This document shows positions 26,190 through 33,700 of a DNA stretch of 64,000 nt, one piece after another (position 1 is the first letter of the stretch; each line of letters opens with the position of its first letter). Source of the stretch: Nocardia tengchongensis (GTDB taxonomy: Bacteria > Actinomycetota > Actinomycetes > Mycobacteriales > Mycobacteriaceae); assembly GCF_018362975.1 (NCBI RefSeq), contig NZ_CP074371.1:6448001-6512000 (forward strand). The letters run 5' to 3'. A model generated the notes under the pieces. The model saw nothing but the letters and a program-made list of their open reading frames with translations. It was not told where the DNA came from and did not search any database. The translations under genes were made by a program, and so were the position numbers.

Positions 26190-26771
26190 TCACTGGCCAT
26201 CTGACTCGGTGGTGGGTTGAAACACGGCACTGGACAGGAAGCCCTCTCGGTGCTTCGCCTTGCCGAGGGTGGCACGGGCATCGCCATGGTGCGCCAGCCG
26301 CCACACGGAACTGTCCACGAAGTAGTTGTCGAATCGCTCCTGGGTATCGAGGATTTCCTGCGGGCTCGCTTCGCCTTTGCGGATCCGGTCGCCGAGCCGG
26401 AAGTATTCGAAGCGCTCGATTCCAGGGGTGAAGACGATCAGCACATCCGCCGACGCGGCGGGGGTGGTGGCCCACGCATGGGCCGTATTGGGTGGCACAA
26501 GCAGGAAATCGCCCTCATTGATGGTGTGGACCTGCTCGCCCGCGAGAACCCGCAGACTTCCGCCGAGCATGAAGAACAGTTCAGCAGACGTCTTGTGGTA
26601 ATGCGGTGGGGCGCCGTCGGTTCCGGCCGGAAGGACCGTGCGATTCGCACTCATCTTTCCACCGGTCATATCGTGATCGGCGAACAACCGGACTCCCATG
26701 GTGTCCAGACGTTCGGCCTCATTGCCGCGAATGAGCAGGGCGGGTTCGGGGCGGTTACCGGAAGCGGCCAT
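26190..26771 (-). CDS. Cupin-domain protein
   Basis: A 193-residue single-domain cupin. Metal ligands of motif 1 are in PPHYHKTSAELFFMLGGSLR (two His and one Glu) and motif 2 is in VPPNTAHAWATTPAASADVL (one His). The start MAASGNRPEPALLIRGNEAE and the C-terminal helix region (FEYFRLGDRIRKGEASPQEI) match quercetin-dioxygenase-like cupins of actinomycetes. The reaction is unknown. It is divergent from an ECF41 sigma factor, whose family usually controls the adjacent gene, so it is probably in that regulon. A TGTCACA element on its strand lies at 26835-26841, about 65 bp before the start. Confidence 0.85.
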   Translation of the reverse strand: MAASGNRPEPALLIRGNEAERLDTMGVRLFADHDMTGGKMSANRTVLPAGTDGAPPHYHKTSAELFFMLGGSLRVLAGEQVHTINEGDFLLVPPNTAHAWATTPAASADVLIVFTPGIERFEYFRLGDRIRKGEASPQEILDTQERFDNYFVDSSVWRLAHHGDARATLGKAKHREGFLSSAVFQPTTESDGQ

Positions 26772-26943
26772 CGTGTTGTCTCCTCAGTGCGTCGAGTGCG
26801 GGACGCAACCTAAGAGAGGCTTGCTCTGCCCAACTGTGACACCGGTCGGCCATCTCGTGATGTCGGCCACACCGAAGTGTCCGCGTGTCACCCTACGACG
26901 GGGGCAGCCTCCATATTGGCGACAGCCAAGGAGGTTTCACACC

Positions 26944-27840
26944 ATGACATCCGCACCGCCGGACCCCACGGCACAGTTCGTGGCCTATCGGGAATTGCTG
27001 TTCTCGGTGGTCTACAACATTTTGGGCAGCGTCGCCGACACCGAGGACGTCTTGCAGGAGGTGTGGCTGGCGTGGTCGGCTCGGCATCGCGGCCAGGGCG
27101 GCGAGCCGGTCGAGAACATCCGCGCGTACCTGGTGCGGGCCGCCGCGAACCAGGCGTTGGCACGACGTGCCGACCTGAGCCGGCGCCGGGAGACCTATGT
27201 CGGCTCCTGGCTTCCGGAGCCATTGGTCGCCGCCGAGCACGACACCGTCGGCGCTGTCGAACGTTTCGAGACACTGTCGATGGCGATGCTGGTTGTCCTG
27301 GAAACGTTATCGCCGGTGGAGCGGGCGGTGTTCGTTCTGTATGAAGTGTTCGGATTCAGTCATCCGGAGATCGCGGACATGGTGAATCGGTCGCCCGCCG
27401 CCGTTCGCCAACTCGCCTCGAGAGCCCGCCGACATGTGCACGCACGACGACCCCGGCATCGCCCGGGTCCCGGAATCCACGCCCAGGTGACCGAACGGTT
27501 CGCCGCCGCCGTTCTCGGCGGCGATTTGCAACCCCTGCTCGAGGTACTCGCACCGGATGTCACGTTGTGGACCGACGGCGGCGGCAAGGGGCCTGCCACC
27601 AGTTTGCGTCCCGTCCACGGTCACCAGCAGGTCGCCGAATTGTTCGTGTCCCTCACCGCCGACCTACCCCCTGAACTGGCCATCCGCTACCGCTCCGTCT
27701 GCGGCGAGCCCGGCACCATCGTTCTTTCCGGCACCAGCCCCATCAGCGTGATCGTCCTGGACCTTCACACCGAGACCAACCTGATCACCGGCATCTACTC
27801 GATCACCAACCCGGACAAACTCGCCAGAATCCAGCTGTAG
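26944..27840 (+). CDS. ECF41-type RNA polymerase sigma factor with SnoaL-like C-terminal domain
   Basis: Extracytoplasmic-function sigma factor of the ECF41 (SigJ-like) group, 298 residues from ATG 26944, preceded by AAGGAGGTT. Region 2 (FVAYRELLFSVVYNILGSVA, DTEDVLQEVWLAW) and region 4 (ALSP-like SPVERAVFVLYEVFGFSHPE, IADMVNRSPAAVRQLASRAR) are intact. From about residue 180 a SnoaL-like domain follows, ending with IYSITNPDKL. The NPDKL box is the hallmark of ECF41, which has no anti-sigma factor and is controlled by its own C-terminal domain. The upstream in-frame extension is ignored. The usual ECF41 partner is an oxidoreductase or decarboxylase; here it is a divergent cupin gene. Confidence 0.92.
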   Translation: MTSAPPDPTAQFVAYRELLFSVVYNILGSVADTEDVLQEVWLAWSARHRGQGGEPVENIRAYLVRAAANQALARRADLSRRRETYVGSWLPEPLVAAEHDTVGAVERFETLSMAMLVVLETLSPVERAVFVLYEVFGFSHPEIADMVNRSPAAVRQLASRARRHVHARRPRHRPGPGIHAQVTERFAAAVLGGDLQPLLEVLAPDVTLWTDGGGKGPATSLRPVHGHQQVAELFVSLTADLPPELAIRYRSVCGEPGTIVLSGTSPISVIVLDLHTETNLITGIYSITNPDKLARIQL

Positions 27841-27900
27841 CGCTCGCCACCGCCCTGCGCTGACTTCATCCGAATATCGTTTTACCGCACGGTCGCGAGC

Positions 27901-30314
27901 TCAGTGCCAGAACTCGCGGCGAGAACTTCCCAGCGGGGGCGAGGCGAGCTCCGTACGTAGACTTCGAATTTCGTCGACAGCCGCTCCGGCGGCCGGGGCG
28001 TCGCCGATGGTCAGTGCCGCGGCCAGGCGGCGCAGGGCGTCGACCAGATCCACCGGAGCGCCGACGGTTTGGAGTGCGTCGGCGAGTTCGGTCGCGACCG
28101 CCGGGTCGGGTGCGTCGAGCAGGGCGCGCAGCCGGTCGATGAAGGGGAGAACGACATCGAGCATGGATGTGTTCTTCGCTGACTCGGACTGCGACTGCGA
28201 CCTCGCTCGGCGGCGACCGAAGAGGCGGCGCTGCCCATCGGGGGGCATCGATCCCGGCTCCGGCCGAGGCGCGCACCCCGCGACGGGAACAGCGGGGAGC
28301 GGCGCACCCGCCAGGGGCACTGAACGTGGAGCACTGGCCTGGGGCGGCGGCGAACCGTAGGCAGCCACGGGCGCTGCCGGGTAGGCGCTTCCGGGCGCCG
28401 GCACGGAACGCCGCCGCATGGCGTTGATTTCGACATCCGCGGTGCCGAGCATGCCCCAGCCATCCGCGGCTTCGACCGGCTGTACGACCGTCTGCTGCCC
28501 ACCGATGGTCTTGCGACTGCGGTCGACCGCGATGAACGCCGTGAACCGACTCAATACGCCATGGGCCAAGGAGAATTCGACGATCCGGGCGGGGAGGACC
28601 TGCCCGGTTCCGGCGGCATAGGCATCCTCCAGGTCGCGGAGCCGAGCCCGCGCCCAGACGGCGCGAACCGCCTTGTCGTCGGAGCGGGTGGGGGTGAGAG
28701 TGATGGAGAAGGGTTCGCCCGCGGCGGTTTCGGCTCGCACCGTCACGGTGCTGACGGCTCCCTCGACCCGGCCGCCGAGGAGCAGCGGGGCGCCCTCGAA
28801 CAGATCACTGTGCGCCGGAGCCGGATCGGTGACCGCGTGACCGTCGACCTCAACGACGACATCGGTCAGGATCGGCGGGGCGATCCGGCGATGAATGCCG
28901 GTGAGCACCTCATCGAGCCGGTCCTCGGTTTCCACGAGTTCGCAACGGCCCGCGCCGGCGTCGGCCAGCCGCTGCAGGAAGCCCGCGTTGACGGCCCGGT
29001 CGATACCGAGAGTGAAGACACGAGTTCCGTTGAGACGTGGGCTGATTCGCGCCAGTACTCGGTCTTCGTCGCCCACCTGCCCGTCGGTGACCAGGACCAG
29101 AATACGATCGCGGCCTTCGTCGACGCGCAGGAGATCGGCGCATTCCTCGAGCGGACCGGCGAGTTCGGTACCGCCGCGCGCCTCGAGTCCCGCCAGCCAG
29201 CCGACAGCCGCGAAACGATTCCGGTCCAAGGCGGGGACGAGTCCGCGATCCAGGCCGGTGGGGTGTTCGGCGATGTGATCGAAAGCCAGTACCGCGAAGC
29301 GATCTCGATCGGTGAGGGTATCCACGACCCGGGCCGCGGCCCGGCGCGCTGCCACCATCTTCCAGCCGTCCATGGAACCCGAGCGATCGAGCAGCACGAC
29401 CACGTCGCGGTCGCGTCGCGCGGCCGCGGTGGCCACCGCGGGAACGAGGGTGACCTGGATGGTGTCCTCGGCGAGGACGGCGGCGCATCCGAGCTCCGCA
29501 CCACTGCCGAACGCCAGGCGCAGGACGACATCGCGATTCAGTCGTTCGCCGGGATGCAGGCGGACCGTTGTGGTCTCGCCCTCGGTGTCCGTCGCCACGG
29601 CGTGCAGGCTGGAGCGGACCGCTACCGGACCGAGCCCCGCCGAGTCGATGGTCGCGGTCAAAGACAGTGCGACAGGCGAGGATTGGCCGGGCAACAGCAC
29701 CGGCGGGGTGATGCGACTCGCGTCGGGCACGGCATCGGTGTCGAGGGCGGTACCGGCGCCGACGGATGGACCGTCCAGCAGCGCGCCGGGATGTAGCGGG
29801 GCGGGACCACGAGCGGGAAGCGCAGGGTCGCCTCACCAGCGTCGACCGGCAGCGGACCGGTCAGCACCAGGGTGAGCGCGGCCTCCTCCCCCGGTTGCAG
29901 ATTGCCGACCGTCGTGGTGAAGACCCCGGACCGGTCCTCCTCGGCGAGCGCGGCGCGATGACCGCCGGCGATGGCCTGGTCATACGCCTCTCGGGCCGCT
30001 TGACGTTCCTGGAGAATGCCCTCGATCCGGCGACCGGCCAGATCGGCGGTGAACTCGGTGACCGCCGCACGATCGGGCAACGGAAAGATGTACACCGCTT
30101 CGATTCCGGTGCCGAGCGTATTGCGGAACACCTGGCGCACAGTGGTGGTCGCCACCAGACCGACGACGGACACGTGCACATCCATGGCCACCAGCGGCAG
30201 TCCATCGTGTTCGCCCGCGCTGCCGCGCAGGACGCCGGTGACGAGCTCGTCGCCGGCGCGCGAGCCCGCGATGCGGGTCAACTCTTCATCGATGACAGTG
30301 GGGATGGCGGTCAT
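27901..30314 (-). pseudogene. VIT and von Willebrand factor A domain protein, interrupted by a one-base frameshift
   Basis: Large protein with an N-terminal vault inter-alpha-trypsin (VIT) domain (residues about 20-150: VTTTVRQVF-like VATTTVRQVFRNTLGTGIEA, VYIFPLPDRAAVTEFTADLA, GVFTTTVGNLQPGEEAALTL) and a VWA domain whose MIDAS motif is DVVVLLDRSGSMDGWKM, with later TDGQVGDEDR. A Pro/Ala-rich linker and a helical C-terminus follow. The frame changes after FPLVVPPRYIP. A missing C in the run at 29788-29790 restores one reading frame of about 804 residues. ATG 30314 overlaps the merR stop as ATGA. The pair MerR plus VIT-VWA is a recurring actinobacterial operon of unknown role, possibly metal-dependent protein-protein contacts. 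Confidence 0.85.
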
Positions 30315-30846
30315 GGCGTATTCCGTTCTGCGGTAACGAGCCCGCGACTTTCGAGCGTTCGGAGAAGTTCCCGGCCCGCGTGCTGGATGGCGGCGAGATC
30401 GTCGGCATCGAGAGTGCGGTCGGGTGTGAACAGCACCGTGCACCCCGGAGCCAGCGGCACACCGACGGACATCTCGGCCAGGGGCGCGACGCTGCGCTGC
30501 ACCGGGCGCTCGGCCCAGAACCGCTTGCGCTGCCCGGCTTCATCGAGGCGAGCGATGCCCTCGAGCTCGCTCTCGGTGCAACCGATGAGCCGGCGCTGCG
30601 CCTGTGCCAGCGTCTCCCTTCGGCCTGCAACCGTTTGACGGCGATGACCTGTAGTAGATGCCTCCGCTCGTAATACGCGGTCCGCCCCCGTACCTCCGCG
30701 GGTCGATCGAGCAATCCGAGCGACCCGTAATAGCGCAACATCCGCACGTCCGGCACCTCCCCCACCTTGCCGTTGGGCGCCTCGATCCCGAGACGCTCCA
30801 CTGCCGCCGCAGCTTCGGAGGCCAGTTCCGCGATCGTCCACTGCAT
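30311..30846 (-). pseudogene. MerR-family transcriptional regulator, interrupted by a one-base frameshift
   Basis: Starts MQWTIAELASEAAAAVERLG. The MerR helix-turn-helix with its spacer loop continues through VRMLRYYGSLGLLDRPAEVR and GRTAYYERRHLLQVIAVKRL. The dimerisation helix then continues in another frame as ETLAQAQRRLIGCTESELEG and ends RTLESRGLVTAERNTP. The length is one base short of a multiple of three. A missing G in the run at 30616-30618 joins the halves into about 178 residues. It overlaps the VIT-VWA gene by ATGA and is preceded by a perfect 14-bp dyad, so it probably autoregulates the operon. No metal-binding Cys set is evident. Confidence 0.85.
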
Positions 30847-30848
30847 AC

Positions 30849-30880
30849 TGACACTGTCACATACCGATGTGACAGTGTCA
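30849..30880 (-). promoter_or_regulatory. Perfect 14-bp inverted repeat, MerR-type operator/promoter
   Basis: TGACACTGTCACAT and ATGTGACAGTGTCA flank the 4-bp spacer ACCG, all 14 positions symmetric. The repeat ends 2 bp before the merR ATG at 30846. On the gene's strand a TTGACA overlaps the far end. A weak CAGTGT lies 19 bp downstream, the long spacer typical of MerR-controlled promoters. If that is the promoter, the mRNA would be nearly leaderless. Confidence 0.8.
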
Positions 30881-30923
30881 ATGAGCAGATCGAACCCCTG
30901 TGACCTTCGAGGCAGACACCGCC

Positions 30924-31697
30924 TCAGCGCACGCCGATTCCCCAGAACATCCGTGTCCAGCCGGGATGCCGGGCGGTATCGACGTCGTAGAGTTGCAATT
31001 CGATCCGGAATTGTTTGCCGGACAAGCAATCTCGCAGTCGTAGGGCGGGCTGTGCGAGCGAGTATGTCACTCGGCCGGCCGCCCACCGCCGCGCGAATTC
31101 GGGATAGCGGCACAGTTCGGCCAGCAACTGCCCCGCCCACTCGGAATTGCGGGGCAGAGCGATGCGGGCGCGGAGCGCGGCCACGGCGTACTCCACGACC
31201 TGGTCGTATTCGGCCAGCACGGCATCCGAACGCGTGTCGGACAGCAGCCAGTGCATGACGTTCCCGATTTCCCGCAATCCCGGAAAGGCTTGGTGGGCCG
31301 CTTCGTTGACGGCCAGAATATTCCAGCGCAGGTCGACGTACCCGGCCGGATCGGACCCGCAGCGATCGATCCGGCGCAACATCTCGGGAGATATGTCGGC
31401 GCGCAGATCGGCGACTCCGGGCACCTCGATGTCCAGCAGACCCGCCAGGTCGAACAGATATCTCCGTTCGTCCTCCGAAAGTGGCAGCGCCCGTTCCAAT
31501 CTCCCGGCCAGCGCCTCGACTATCGGGCGAGTCGGGTGGTCGCGGCGTCCGATCTCCAGATGATTGATGTAGCTGGCGCTGACACCCGCGGACTTCGCCA
31601 GCCCCTCCCGAGACAGACTCCGCTCATCGCGCAAGTGCCGGAGAAAGTCCCCGAAACTCGGCGTGGGCAGAGGCACTGCTTCGATCAAAGCAACCAT
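30924..31697 (-). CDS. XRE-family regulator with MmyB-like ligand-binding domain
   Basis: Helix-turn-helix regulator, 257 residues from ATG 31697 (a GTG 12 bases upstream with GGAAGGGG before it is also possible). The XRE domain is near residues 10-70 (SFGDFLRHLRDERSLSREGL, AKSAGVSASYINHLEIGRRD). The MmyB-like sensor domain follows: DLRWNILAVNEAAHQAFPGL, NVMHWLLSDTRSDAVLAEYD, LAELCRYPEFARRWA, FRIELQLYDVDTA. MmyB-type domains bind fatty-acid-like ligands. It is divergent from the small ORF at 32058, a possible target. Confidence 0.88.
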   Translation of the reverse strand: MVALIEAVPLPTPSFGDFLRHLRDERSLSREGLAKSAGVSASYINHLEIGRRDHPTRPIVEALAGRLERALPLSEDERRYLFDLAGLLDIEVPGVADLRADISPEMLRRIDRCGSDPAGYVDLRWNILAVNEAAHQAFPGLREIGNVMHWLLSDTRSDAVLAEYDQVVEYAVAALRARIALPRNSEWAGQLLAELCRYPEFARRWAAGRVTYSLAQPALRLRDCLSGKQFRIELQLYDVDTARHPGWTRMFWGIGVR

Positions 31698-32057
31698 GCC
31701 GGACACCAATCCCCTTCCGCTTGGAACCAACCGAACGGAACGATAGCGATCGGTCGGGCGCCGATCGCGCGAAACGGACATACCGACATACCGACGAGCT
31801 ATGACCGGGCAAACTTCCACGGAATTCCGCCGCCCTGGCATTCCACAAGATCAACGGCAGCACACCGACTGCTCCGCGCGAAGCGCAGCGGTCGGCACAC
31901 GATTGCCGAATCTTCGCTGCGCTGAAAATGGGCACGATTCGTCGGATGCGCGGCAAATTCTGACACCCCGCCGCCAACCCGTAAATCGTTTTACCGCTTC
32001 GAAGCTCGTTGCTACCGTAGTTCCAGTACCCACTACCGACACAGAAAGGCGGCCCCG
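31698..32057. other. Intergenic region between the XRE gene and the small ORF
   Basis: About 360 bp with no supportable gene. The right part is A/T-richer (TAAATCGTTTTACCG near 31982) and probably carries the divergent promoters of the XRE gene and the small ORF/tRNA unit. The short element TCGTTTTACCG also occurs near 27880 at the other side of the block, upstream of nothing obvious. Confidence 0.35.
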
Positions 32058-32141
32058 ATGACCGAGCTGATCCAGCCCATGACCACGTTCGACCTCGCCC
32101 GCCGACTCCGCGCCCGACGCGGCCTCCGGAGCGTGTCCTAG
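32058..32141 (+). CDS. Small 27-residue ORF of repeat copy B
   Basis: ATG 32058, preceded by GAAAGG, reads MTELIQPMTTFDLARRLRAR and ends after seven more residues at TAG. The part FDLARRLRARxGLRSxS is conserved at protein level in repeat copy A despite base changes, which hints at coding. It is a basic amphipathic helix. It is followed by a conserved hairpin and a tRNA. It could be a leader peptide or a small secreted or regulatory peptide next to the XRE/MmyB regulator. No known family is recognised. Confidence 0.45.
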   Translation: MTELIQPMTTFDLARRLRARRGLRSVS

Positions 32142-32297
32142 CGGTATCGGTATCACCGACCCACCAGGGCCGCTTCCGGGCAACCGCCACGGACAGCGGC
32201 CCTTCCCATATCCCCCAACGTCATTCCCTCGTAGCCCAATCGGCAGAGGCGGCGTACTCAGAATGCGTCAAGTGTGAGTTCGAATCTCACCGAGGGA
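32081..32297 (+). repeat. Repeat copy B: small ORF, hairpin and intact tRNA
   Basis: Imperfect direct duplicate of 25922-26134, but with an intact small ORF and an intact tRNA, so it is probably the parental or functional copy. Differences include the tRNA anticodon arm and acceptor end, and substitutions throughout. Confidence 0.85.
32167..32202 (+). terminator. Hairpin in repeat copy B, terminator-like
   Basis: GGGCCGCT (32167-32174) pairs with AGCGGCCC (32195-32202), followed by TT. It ends 22 bp before the tRNA, so it may terminate the small-ORF transcript or separate it from the tRNA by processing. Confidence 0.5.
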
Positions 32298-32301
32298 ACC
32301 A
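32225..32301 (+). tRNA. tRNA with CAG anticodon but short (class I) variable loop
   Basis: The 7-bp acceptor is perfect (TCCCTCG with CGAGGGA). The T-arm is perfect (GTGAG-TTCGAAT-CTCAC). The D-arm contains GG, the anticodon stem GCGTA/TGCGT holds loop CTCAGAA, the variable loop is CAAGT (5 nt), A73 is present and CCA is encoded. The anticodon would be CAG, reading CUG leucine codons. Bacterial tRNA-Leu are class II with a long variable arm, so this is not a normal tRNA-Leu. The fold is intact; the amino acid identity is unknown. Confidence 0.8.
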
Positions 32302-32366
32302 ACCCATCCAACCCCGCGCACCTCAGTGCCGAGCAGATGTCAACGCCGACATCCGCGCGGGGTCAC

Positions 32367-32442
32367 GTGCCCGTAGCTCAGCGGAAAGAGCACCTGTCTA
32401 CGAAGCAGGGGGCCGGAGGTTCGAATCCTCCCGGGCACACCA
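32367..32442 (+). tRNA. tRNA-Arg (ACG)
   Basis: Cloverleaf with acceptor GTGCCCG/CGGGCAC, D-arm GCTC-AGCGGAAA-GAGC, anticodon loop CTACGAA (ACG, reading CGU/C/A after A34 deamination), variable loop GGGCC, T-arm GGAGG-TTCGAAT-CCTCC, A73 and encoded CCA. 76 nt. Confidence 0.95.
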
Positions 32443-32450
32443 ATTTTCGA

Positions 32451-32521
32451 TGAAGCGTGGTGCAACGGCAGCATGACGGACTCTGACTCCGCCGATCCAG
32501 GTTCGAATCCTGGCGCTTCAG
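32451..32521 (+). tRNA. tRNA-Gln (CTG)
   Basis: Acceptor TGAAGCG/CGCTTCA with U1-A72 and G73, a set typical of tRNA-Gln. The anticodon loop is CTCTGAC (CTG, reading CAG). The T-loop is GGTTCGAATCC. CCA is not encoded. It begins 8 bp after tRNA-Arg. Confidence 0.93.
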
Positions 32522-32552
32522 CGTATTCGGGCGACGAGCACGTCCCGTTGTT

Positions 32553-33473
32553 TCAGCCTCGGGCGATCCGCTCTTGCATGGCGGCCGCGACCATCGAGTC
32601 GCCGCGGGCGGTGGGGTGCCAGGGGAAGCCGAGCAGTTCGGTGCGGGGGTCGAGGGCTCCGGCCACCCAGGCGTCCGCGGTGCAGGCGCCGTGGCCCGCG
32701 GTGATCGCTCGGCTGTCGAGGAAGTCGACGTTCAGGATGGCGGCGGCTTCGCGCTGGGCGGTGTCGATTCGGTCCAGGAATCCGGTGATCGCGCCGGCTC
32801 GGGGCTGGACGGCGTCGACGCCGAGGATGCCCGCGCAGGCGGAATCCCCTCCGGGAGTGTGGATCTCGGGGTATCCGACGAAGACGATCCGCGCGTTCGG
32901 GGCGTAGTAGCGGAGGTAGGTGACCGCTTGGCGGACTCGGGCGGCGTAGGCCGGGCCGGTGATGGTGGCGGGGTCGGGGGCGCGGCCCTGCGCCGCGGCT
33001 TCCGGACCGCAGCCGTCGATCAGGTCGATCAGGCACGAGTACGCCTTGGACAGGGCGATCGGGTTGTCGGTTCCCCAGGCGTCGTTCATGCCGAGCTGAA
33101 TCGTCACGGTCCGGGTGCGCGGCCCGAACGCGCCATCGGCCATGGCCCGTTTGACCTGGTGCGTCAGGGTCCAGCCCGAGGTGTCGATGGTCCCGCCCTG
33201 ACACGAGGTGTCCTCGACGTCGTCGGGTGACAAGCCGATGCGCTGCGTCAGCTGTGTCGGCCAGGACGTCGCCACGTGTTTGCAGTCGGGATCGCCGCCC
33301 GGGTTCAGCAGGTCGACGATCTCCCCGTTGGCGGAGAAGGAATCGCCCGTCACCACGAGGGTCTTGCCGTCGGGGGCGTCCGCCGTGGCCGGGGGCGCCA
33401 TCGCGGCGAGCACCGCTGCGGTGCCGCAGGCCGTTGACGCCGCGAGCAACCGCAACCGAGCCGAACTCTTCAC
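32553..33473 (-). CDS. Secreted SGNH/GDSL hydrolase
   Basis: Exported esterase/lipase-like enzyme, 306 residues. The signal peptide is MKSSARLRLLAASTACGTAA-VLAAMAPPATA, cleaved after ATA. Block I is TLVVTGDSFSANGEIVD (nucleophile Ser in GDSFS), block II includes CQGGTIDTSGW, block III is IQLGMNDAWGTDN (the GxND motif) and block V is FPWHPTARGDSMV, providing catalytic Asp/His as xxHPT. Cysteines suggest disulfides outside the cell. It resembles the actinobacterial secreted lipases of the SGNH group. The physiological ester is unknown. It is convergent with the tRNA cluster. Confidence 0.9.
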   Translation of the reverse strand: MKSSARLRLLAASTACGTAAVLAAMAPPATADAPDGKTLVVTGDSFSANGEIVDLLNPGGDPDCKHVATSWPTQLTQRIGLSPDDVEDTSCQGGTIDTSGWTLTHQVKRAMADGAFGPRTRTVTIQLGMNDAWGTDNPIALSKAYSCLIDLIDGCGPEAAAQGRAPDPATITGPAYAARVRQAVTYLRYYAPNARIVFVGYPEIHTPGGDSACAGILGVDAVQPRAGAITGFLDRIDTAQREAAAILNVDFLDSRAITAGHGACTADAWVAGALDPRTELLGFPWHPTARGDSMVAAAMQERIARG

Positions 33474-33700
33474 TAGCCGTGTACCTCGTATCGATCCATT
33501 GTGAAACGCTTCCGATTCGAACGCTCACTGTAGCCGCGCGATGGTAGTGCCACTGATGGATCGCGAATTCGCCGGAAATCCGCACGCCAACGCAGACGGC
33601 GAGAAGCAGCCCGGGTAGTACATCTTGCCATTTGATGTCAAAATGTAACGACGTGGTTCGCGGGCGCGCGCTACGCGATGATCCGGAAGGGCACGTCCAC

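Noticed and set aside
25922..32297. Integrated element with att sites at the tRNA repeats
   Set aside because: No integrase, excisionase or phage gene is present, and the similarity includes the region upstream of the tRNA, which does not fit simple site-specific integration.
32225..32301. Calling this element an ordinary tRNA-Leu
   Set aside because: The long variable arm of tRNA-Leu is absent; only the anticodon suggests Leu, so identity is left open.
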